A stretch of 22,740 nucleotides of DNA from Stramenopiles sp. TOSAG23-6 (taxonomy: Eukaryota > Sar). Position 1 is the stretch's first letter. The number at the start of each line of letters is the position of its first letter. The DNA lies in NCBI GenBank assembly GCA_900128565.1, contig LT636012.1:1-22740 (forward strand), given 5' to 3'. The position numbers were made by a program, and so were the translations under genes. The notes under the pieces were generated by a model. It saw nothing but the letters and a program-made list of their open reading frames with translations, ran no database searches and was not told the origin of the DNA. Below are positions 16,666 through 22,740 of this stretch, piece by piece.

Positions 16666-16920
16666 TAATGTGGATAATTTGGTTGATCCACCCGACTAAT
16701 TTGATCGTTCTTGTCTACTTTTATGGAGAGTCGCGTAATACGAGCGCAAACTTTTGATTGGCGTTTTTGATCGACGTGATTGAACTGGCTACACGAAATC
16801 CTCATTTTTTTTTGAATTTTTTTGCCGCGCCATCATCATTTGAAAGACCGATTATCGATATACAACAATAAATTCAAAGTCCGAATCTATCTTACTCATT
16901 GTATACAATTGCATGAAGCG
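16666..16920. promoter_or_regulatory. Bidirectional region, SSXT gene / ankyrin-J gene
   Basis: 255 bp between divergent starts. GATCGACG at 16769-16776 is the third copy of this motif in the window's intergenic regions. A short T-tract lies near 16806-16822. No TATA box is obvious. Confidence 0.35.
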
Positions 16921-19900
16921 ATGACTGCGACTTCACTACATGAACGTTTAAGTATTATTGCTTCCCAGTTTGAGGAATTACGCAAACAAGACATTGCAAT
17001 ACGCGATCGTGAAATAGCTGAATTGAAAGAAAAGTTACAAACTTTGGAAAAAAAAGAAAGGGAAAATAAAGAATTACGGGAGGAGAACGTAAGTCTCAAG
17101 CAACAAGTGAGCCATTCAAATGTTGCAATAGAGAAAATGCTATCTACTCACAAAACTGATGTAACTAAACTACGGGATGAACTCCTTAATCTACGCTCGA
17201 AATTACAAGGTAATTCTATCAATGCTATTGATGTTGAGGGGGAACTAAAATCCGTTCAATCAAAGACAGAACAAGTTCTTGTATCTGTGAAAACACCCAT
17301 CGAAAAATTCATCAATACTGTAGAAAATACATGCCCCAATGCAAATATATCTAAAGGCGTGAATATAAATTATGCAAAACCTCGGGGGACATTCCAGGAA
17401 AAACCTATTCTTGAACATAAAGTTTCTGAACATGCAACAATCAATTCTAGTTACACAACAAAAGCATCTAGCAAAGCTGCAGAAGAATCGTTTGATAGAG
17501 AGTCAACCATCTTACCTAGTTCAAAGTCAAATGAAGTTGAAGACAAAAACGTGTCCAAAAATGAAACCGTTGAAGAAGATCATTCTCTAAATGTACAAAA
17601 ACAGGAAATGTTAATGTTTGCTGCAGAACAAGGTCTTGTATGTTTTTCAATTTTTTTCGTACGAAATTTTGTACCTAACGATATTTTTTTTTCGAGAAAT
17701 GTCAAAATATTTTCATCATGAATTTCAATTTCTTTTTCGTCGAAAATTTTTGTTCCTCACGAAAAAATTTCCATAATATTTTTACACAATACATGTCGGT
17801 GTTGTGAAAAAAATATTAGAACCAAAAATTGATACAGAAAATGAAGAGGACATGAAAGAGACGATAAACTTGGCTTTTAAACACGCATGTACGCTTTCAT
17901 CATTTAAAAAAAAAAAAAAAAAAAAAATATTTCGTACGAAATTTTGTACCTAACAAAAAAATTTAATTTTTTTTTGAAATATTTTTTTATAATACATGCA
18001 GTCATGGTCATACTGATGTCAGTTTGTATTTATTAAGCATTGGTGCATCTATTCAATCCACAAATGATTTTGGACAGAATGGACTTCATCTTGCTGCGGG
18101 GAGTGGTTCAAAAGATTTGGTAAAAAAATTTCTTGATCGAGGTATGTTTTATTTTTTTTCAATTTCAAATTTATTTTTTTCGTACGAAATTTCGTACCTA
18201 ACAAATTTTACAGTTTTTTTTTTCACAACACAGGGGCTGATATTGAAAGTAAAGATTGCGATGGCTTAACACCAATGGCATATGCAGCATTACACGATCA
18301 ATCGGATTGTTTAGAATTATTACTTTTTGCTGGTAGTGACACTGAAATACTTGTCTATCGCCCAAAATCAAAGGAAATAGCAAATATAAATATAGGAGAA
18401 CTTTCCAAATCTAAAAAAAATAAAAAAAATGAAAAAAATAAAAAAAATGAAAAAAATAAAAAAAATGAAAAAAATGAGATGATCGAAGAAGAAGATAGTA
18501 CAGCAAATGATATAGATGTTTCGGAACAGTCCCAACCAGTTCCAATTGTAGATGCATGTTTATTCCGTGAATCCAAAGCGTGTATTGAGGTACTACAGAA
18601 TAAGAAAATATTATTTTGGAATTCGTGTACTCGTGGAAATTTAACGTATAATATCGGCAATCATCATGCTGCATTGACACTGTTCAAAAAGGCGCTTCAG
18701 CTTACAATGGACAAAACATTAAATATTCCTGTCAAAGATATTTCTACGATTCATTATAACTGTGCTCGAGCAGCCATGCGCTTATCGAAACATGTTCTTG
18801 CTGTTACACACTGCGATCAAGCAATAGCTTTAAAAGAAACATTTTTCAAAGCGGTTAAACTTCGCGCAGAGAATTTCATGGAACTTCACGATTTTAAAAA
18901 AGCTGTCAAAGATTACGAAAATTTGCTACGGTTACTCCCTGGTGTAGGTTTGTCTGGTGCTTCTTCACCTCCAAGTGAATCTCGTAGCAAACATGCAAGT
19001 GTTTCACCTCCTAATATTCGGAATGGAAACTCCAAAGCAAAGTTAGAAGCTGCTTTGCAAAATGCAAAAGCATTGCAAAATTTAAGTCATTATTCACTAC
19101 TTAACATTAATGAAAAAGCAGATGCTGCAACCATTCGAAAAGCCTATCGGAAAATGTGTTTAAAATGGCATCCTGACAAAAATGGCGGCTCCGATGAAAC
19201 TAGATATAGATCTAGTTTAATGTTTCAAAGAATTAGTAAAGCATATGATGAGTTAAATGATTCTTATAAAAGAATAATGTACGATTTAGAACTCAAAAAA
19301 CAAAAATTGGAAACTGAAAAAAAATGTTTATATAGATCTGCATTTTCAAGGAATGGACTAAGTGGAAGTAAAACTTCAACACCAACAATATTTAGAAGTA
19401 GAAGACGATCGTCAACAGTGAAATCACCACAAAGTAGTATGAAACGTGATAGTAATACACCTGTTGCAAACAATCAAACTAAAAACACATTTTTTTCAAG
19501 TCCTGATTCTGATGCAAATATTAATTTAAAGACAGAAAAACGAACTCCAAAGCATCCAAGATTCAGCGCAACCAGAAGTTCAAGTAAACAATATATGAAA
19601 ACTCCAAAGACACCAAAGGATAGAAATAGTTCTTCATTTTCCACTGGGAAAACTCGGCGTTCATACGTTTCTTCTTCTCAAGCTTCTGAATTTCCTGGGC
19701 ATATTTCGTCCACATCAAACCACTCAGCTACAAATGGTCAATATGTAGGAAAGAGTCCATTAAGTGGTATGTACGACAGACTCAAACGTAAACAAGAGAC
19801 AAGTGAAAGTTTCTCAAATGAAGAATATAATTCAAAAAATGTTCCAATGAATTTACGATTTGATAGTGATAATGGGAATAATACCAGTAGTTCTAATTCA

Positions 19901-20242
19901 GATATCAATAATAAAGAATTCATTACAAAAGAGACAAGTATAAAAATAGATGGTAAAAACTTGCCTGCAGCAACAAATAATTCTCATACAGATGGTAATG
20001 ATTTAGATAATGGTCTTTTATTTAGTACTTTTCAGAACCAAACTCAAATGAAGTCTTCCTATTCTAAAAGATCAAAGTCAAATAATGAATATTCTGGAAA
20101 TTCTGGATTAGGGCATATTGACAGCAGTAGTAGTAATGATTATATCAACCCTGAATCAAAGGAAAACTCTTCAGAAGCTATAAATGATGTTTATATGTGG
20201 AAGCTTTTTGAAGAATATGAAAAAGCTTTTCAAGATTCATAA
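16921..20242 (+). CDS. Coiled-coil / ankyrin / TPR / J-domain co-chaperone-like protein, four exons
   Basis: Exons 16921-17637, 17795-17888, 17998-18141 and 18234-20242 join to 987 aa plus TAA. Residues about 16-100 are a coiled coil. Residues about 229-355 are ankyrin repeats (ACSHGHTDVSLYLLSIGASI, GQNGLHLAAGSGSKDLVKKF, DCDGLTPMAYAALHDQSDCL), which run correctly across all three splice junctions. A Lys/Asn/Glu tract follows (about 378-403), then three TPRs (about 445-558) and a J domain (about 601-675) with HPD at 631-633. The last 300 residues are Ser/Asn-rich and disordered. TPR plus J resembles DNAJC7-type HSP70/HSP90 co-chaperones; the HPD implies HSP70 ATPase stimulation. The ankyrin and coiled-coil additions are unusual. 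The ATG at 16921 is the first good start; the frame extends upstream without an ATG. Confidence 0.85.
17638..17794 (+). other. Intron 1 of the ankyrin-J gene, composite introner
   Basis: Donor GTATGTTTTTC, first core with CTAAC at 17675-17679, a first end-like TTTTCATCAT near 17720, then a second degenerate unit (TTCGTCGAAAATTTTTG, CTCAC at 17756-17760) and the end CACAATACAT at 17794. Only joining here (or up to two bases earlier) continues the ankyrin frame (VGVVKKILEPK). The first AG downstream, in ATATTAG, gives an early stop. Confidence 0.75.
17889..17997 (+). other. Intron 2 of the ankyrin-J gene (introner, ACAT end)
   Basis: Donor GTACGCTTTC, A-tract, core with CTAAC at 17950-17954, end ATAATACAT. 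The join T|GC-AGT gives ACSHGHTDV, a textbook ankyrin helix. The CAG three bases further on (17999-18001) shifts the frame and meets a stop within about a dozen codons. This is the strongest single case for a non-AG 3' splice site. Ends share CATG. Confidence 0.85.
18142..18233 (+). other. Intron 3 of the ankyrin-J gene (introner with canonical AG)
   Basis: Donor GTATGTTTTATTT, core TTCGTACGAAATTTC then GTACCTAAC (CTAAC at 18198-18202), end CACAACACAG. The join G|GG-GCT gives LDRGADIE, a typical ankyrin hairpin. This is the only intron here whose GT-AG reading is in frame at the expected position. Its end differs from the others by one base (ACAG against ACAT). Confidence 0.88.
18410..18480 (+). 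repeat. A-rich microsatellite encoding a Lys/Asn/Glu tract
   Basis: Units of AAAAATAAAAAAAATG repeat about four times in frame and encode K-K-N-E-K-N-like runs between the ankyrin and TPR domains, probably a flexible charged linker. Confidence 0.75.
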
Positions 20243-20380
20243 AATAAAACCTTTAATAAAGAATGTTTATTTTTTCTTTGTAATTAATTTTAAAAGTATT
20301 GTTTTTTCTCTTTGATGAAGAATCATCAAGGATGGAAGCCCATTGTTTTTACGTTATTTTTATGTACGTAGTAGCTTTAT
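20243..20380. terminator. Convergent 3' ends of the ankyrin-J gene and the 20381 gene
   Basis: 138 bp with AATAAAAC right after the TAA (20243 on) and TTTAATAAAG near 20253, likely poly(A) signals of the upstream gene. Nothing else is seen. Confidence 0.35.
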
Positions 20381-21127
20381 TTAAACTTTTTGCAACCCAC
20401 CTGAACCGTCGTCTGAATCGTCGTCTGAAACAACCTCGCCTACATTTCTCAAAAGATTTGTAGCATACTCTTTAAGGGTTAAACTATTTCTTGAAGTTTT
20501 CTTTAACTCTTCAAATGCATTTTCAAATTTAGAATGTTCTTCTGCCGAATCATTATTTTCATACCCATCCAAAGCATTCTGATACCTATTTTCTAGGTTT
20601 TCTAGATATTCAACAACAATCAATAATTCCTTATATCGTTTTGGTAATCCTGTAAGCGCTGATCTGTCAAGTTCTGTCTCGGCTATTGATTCCAGTTTAT
20701 TCAATTCCTCTCTAGAAACATTGAATTTTTTTATTTTTGAACCAAGATGTTCACTGAAATATTTACGTTCGTCATCTTCCGCATAATCAGGAATTGCTTC
20801 CATTGCTGCCTCAATGGCATCTTCTTTTGATACTCTTGCTGGTATTTCAGAATATACAACATTGCGGTTAAATGTAACCACTCGTCGTTTTGGTCGTTTT
20901 GCACCACCATCATCAACCTCACCAGCACCACCAACACCATCACCATCAACATCAGCTTTAGCGTTAAGTTGAGCTGCAACTGCAGCAGCATGGTCAGCCT
21001 TATGTTTTTTTGACACTCGAGGCTTCGTCCCCCTCTGCTTCCCCAACATTGCCATTCCGGGTAAGAATGCAAACGAAAATATTGTTAATGAAGAAAGATA
21101 AAACATCAAATGCTTTGTTGATACCAT
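20381..21127 (-). CDS. Conserved-looking charged protein of unknown function
   Basis: 248 aa, intronless; family not recognised. From the ATG at 21127 the N-terminus is hydrophobic (MVSTKHLMFYLSSLTIFSFA) and could be a signal peptide or organelle-targeting start. Starting at one of the inner Mets (residues 25 and 27, before LGKQRGTKPRVSKKHKAD) would instead give a soluble basic start of nuclear or nucleolar look. A Gly/Asp/Ala-rich linker and KRPKRRVVTFNRNV follow, then a mostly helical, acidic region (about 98-225) with a likely coiled coil (NLENRYQNALDGY). The end is acidic (SDDDSDDGSGG). The two start options predict different locations. It is divergent from the 21432 gene, sharing a region with a telomere-like box and a long palindrome. 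Confidence 0.65.
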   Translation of the reverse strand: MVSTKHLMFYLSSLTIFSFAFLPGMAMLGKQRGTKPRVSKKHKADHAAAVAAQLNAKADVDGDGVGGAGEVDDGGAKRPKRRVVTFNRNVVYSEIPARVSKEDAIEAAMEAIPDYAEDDERKYFSEHLGSKIKKFNVSREELNKLESIAETELDRSALTGLPKRYKELLIVVEYLENLENRYQNALDGYENNDSAEEHSKFENAFEELKKTSRNSLTLKEYATNLLRNVGEVVSDDDSDDGSGGLQKV

Positions 21128-21217
21128 TTTCTAAATATCTTGGGTGTCTAGCAGTTATTACCAGCGGTACTACACTAACAGTATTTCTGTTCTTGAACAT
21201 CCAAATTGAAATTTTTT

Positions 21218-21237
21218 TAACGTATATATATACGTTA
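21218..21237. promoter_or_regulatory. Perfect 20-bp palindrome
   Basis: TAACGTATATATATACGTTA equals its own reverse complement, with AACGT arms around a (TA)n centre. It could be a dimeric factor site, or a fortuitous TA-repeat palindrome. Confidence 0.55.
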
Positions 21238-21259
21238 TGTTCTCGATTTTAAAAAATAA

Positions 21260-21277
21260 TTAGGGTTAGGGTTTAGG
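21260..21277. promoter_or_regulatory. Telomere-repeat-like box (telo-box)
   Basis: TTAGGGTTAGGGTTTAGG. Its complement contains AAACCCTAA, the plant telo-box known from promoters of translation and ribosome genes. Use as a promoter element here is inferred from position only. Confidence 0.5.
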
Positions 21278-21431
21278 CGGTCAGTCCACCTGAAGGGTCA
21301 AGTTATCTGATTTGAGAGACTTACCTCTTATAACTTTTGCCTGTAGACGTATTGTACAAATTCAATAGGCGTGAGTTTGGAATTTACAAAGGAAATATAT
21401 TTTATAACTATAATATCAAGGTTCTCTGAAT

Positions 21432-22686
21432 ATGTATAACATCAGTTTCGTAATGATGCTTGTTTTTCTCTTGTTTGCGTCGTTTTGTTCAGTGGAGGCT
21501 GAGTCTTTTGACGGTTTTAACCTTCGATTGAATTGGAAGCCAAGTGTAGGTCAGTGGTTTATAAAAGACAGTGTGAGTGACAATTCTCAGTTTGAGTGTC
21601 CTAAAAAAGCATTCTCATGGAATTATTCTGAATCATCACATATTTTACGAGAAAGTGGCCCTCACACTAATGTAGAGGATTCTGATAGTATTGTAGTCGA
21701 CTACTTGGAGAAAAATAGTGAATATATCACTGTAGTTGGTGATGTATTAAAGCCAAATTCGCATAGCTCTTGTAATGATCGTTACTACTGGGAGATGACA
21801 ATTCTTGAGAATGAATTACATAATGTTTCAGACATAAAATTTGGATTATTGCAGGCGCAACAATTTACAGGTTCCACGGGTTCCCTTGCGTCACTGTTTA
21901 CCTCATGCCAAAAGTCAAAAGTAAATGTTGATTCACTTTTTCTTCCAAAGAAGATATTAGAAATTGCTGAAAAATATTCACAGTCAAGAGATCAATACAC
22001 ATCAAACAGTGATTCGTTTGATAGATTTGGTATACAGAGAATCCCTGTAAGTCGTTCATGGGAAGTAGATTTTCTTGGTGACAAATTGAATTGGTTTGTT
22101 GATGGCGTTTTTAGTCTACCTAATGGATTTCGTAATGAAACAGATAACATTTATTGGACAGATAAAATTGAACATTGGGGTTCTTTTGGTTCTTGGGTAT
22201 CTGAGGAAAAATCTATATTTGATATAAGTACTTCAAAAAAGGATAAAAGTGGTGTTGAGAATGAAAATGAAAACGACAGTGAGAATATTGTGAAAAAACT
22301 TACTTTTGGTGTTGTATTGGACTTTGGTTGTACTAACCCTAACCCTAAAACATCCGAGATATTTCCCGCAACTCTTTCATTTTGGAACAAGGCTAAGAAT
22401 GAGACACTCATTATGAATATTGATCCATTTCAACGTCTTCAGAATGATACAAAAAATAATACAAAAAATAATACAAAAAATGATACAAAAAATGATACAA
22501 AAAATAATACAAAAAATAATATAAAAAATAATACAAAAACATTTCAAAGTTCACTAAAGGGCATCGTAAATTCTTTTTCATTATCAGGGCGCGTATTTAC
22601 TTCAGCAGAGCTCGCCTCTTTTGGTCCAGGTTTTCCGCTTGAACCGTTACGCGTTGCTGTTACGTATTCGAATCCTTTTGATGGTT
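21432..22686 (+). CDS. Secreted SPRY-like glycoprotein, first exon (3' part beyond window)
   Basis: Open from the ATG at 21432 through 418 codons plus one base, ending at a donor GTACGTTTTC identical to other introners here. Residues 1-23 form a clear signal peptide (MYNISFVMMLVFLLFASF, then CSVEA). Two blocks, YYWEMTILENE with an FGLLQAQ run and then LTFGVVLDFG with ATLSFWNKAK, recall the strand pattern of SPRY/B30.2 domains (W-E-x-x, G-x-x-x-D, L-S-F). A second such stretch (FSLSGRVFTSAELASFGPGF) follows. The family call is tentative. About eight N-N-T-K repeats (22447-22540) supply tandem N-glycosylation sequons. N-x-S/T sites and cysteines elsewhere also fit an extracellular or lumenal protein. 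The frame has no stop before the window edge, so the gene continues in further exons. Confidence 0.75.
22333..22349 (+). repeat. Telomere-like repeat inside a coding exon
   Basis: CTAACCCTAACCCTAAA encodes part of T-N-P-N-P-K in the SPRY-like gene. It is nearly the reverse complement of the box at 21260-21277. Confidence 0.7.
22447..22540 (+). repeat. 12-bp coding microsatellite (N-N/D-T-K repeats)
   Basis: Units of AATRATACAAAA repeat about eight times in frame. Nearly every unit encodes an N-x-T sequon (NDT or NNT); one unit has Ile instead of Thr. Confidence 0.85.
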
Positions 22687-22740
22687 GTACGTTTTCATTT
22701 CAATTTCGAATTTATTTTTTTTTCGTACGAAATTTTGTAC
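22687..22740 (+). other. Partial intron, 5' end only (introner family)
   Basis: GTACGTTTTCATTTC, then AATTTCGAATTTATTTTT and the core TTCGTACGAAATTTT to GTAC at the window edge. The match to introns 15-20 kb away is nearly base for base. Confidence 0.85.

Larger units (their letters stand above)
21128..21431. promoter_or_regulatory. Bidirectional region with palindrome and telomere-like box
   Basis: 304 bp between divergent starts. It holds a perfect 20-bp palindrome (21218-21237) and a telomere-repeat-like stretch (21260-21277). No further gene is visible. Confidence 0.5.

Noticed and set aside
726-18233. U12-type (AT-AC) introns
   Set aside because: Some introns can be read as AT...AC, but the 5' end (ATGTATGTTTT) is unlike the U12 ATATCCTT site. 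The branch site ends CCTAAC, and it lies 32-49 bases from the 3' end where U12 introns have about 10-16.
726-18233. Ciliate-type internally eliminated sequences instead of introns
   Set aside because: A CTAAC branch-like site at a fixed distance and GTATGT starts point to splicing. No ciliate stop-codon reassignment is visible in the long UTP10 frame.
18355-18680. Minus-strand Phe-rich frames opposite the Lys/Asn tract
   Set aside because: They are antisense products of the A-rich microsatellite inside the ankyrin-J gene.
20731-21252. Overlapping frames on both strands near the start of the 20381 gene
   Set aside because: They overlap the better-supported minus-strand frame or the promoter and show only low-complexity or hydrophobic sequence.

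Overview
This is nuclear DNA from an AT-rich, gene-dense, unicellular eukaryote. Intergenic gaps are mostly 100-400 bp, AATAAA-like signals follow several stop codons, and there are no operons. The standard genetic code fits throughout: a 2347-codon UTP10/HEATR1 gene is open and ends in TAA. Sel1-MYND proteins, plant-type LRR proteins and Cys-rich repeats of the C-x2-N-E-x-V-x4-C-x2-C-P kind are common in marine algae and other protists such as stramenopiles and haptophytes. I cannot name the lineage from sequence alone.

Layout. 138-2399 (+): 3' part of a six-exon gene for a Cys-rich membrane glycoprotein. 2521-3549 (-): acylphosphatase-domain protein. 3829-10872 (+): intronless UTP10/HEATR1. 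10958-11226 (+): truncated duplicate of a MYND domain. 11782-12585 (+): Sel1-repeat MYND protein. 12788-14134 (-): secreted-type LRR protein with a frameshifted last repeat. 14534-15325 (+): basic protein of unknown function. 15436-16665 (-): SS18/GIF (SSXT-domain) protein. 16921-20242 (+): four-exon coiled-coil/ankyrin/TPR/J-domain protein. 20381-21127 (-): unknown protein. 21432 to window end (+): first exon of a secreted SPRY-like glycoprotein.

The main discovery candidate is the intron set. Ten introns (eight complete, two cut by the window edges) lie in only three genes, while all the other genes are uninterrupted. They are copies of one another: a GTAYGTTTT start, T-tracts, a near-identical core (TTCGTACGAAATTTT then GTACCTAAC, with CTAAC as likely branch point), an almost AG-free stretch of about 32-49 nt, and an AATACAT end. 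They look like introners, that is, introns that spread as mobile elements. In at least seven of the eight complete introns, reading frame and protein homology place the 3' splice site at ACAT (or one or two bases before), not at AG. This suggests a non-canonical (GT-AT, TG-CA or AT-AC) intron class whose two ends are complementary (ATGTAT/ATACAT).

The genes are mostly independent. UTP10 is ribosome-biogenesis machinery, the SSXT protein suggests SWI/SNF chromatin remodelling, and the ankyrin-TPR-J protein suggests an HSP70 co-chaperone. Two of the three intron-bearing genes encode secreted or membrane glycoproteins.
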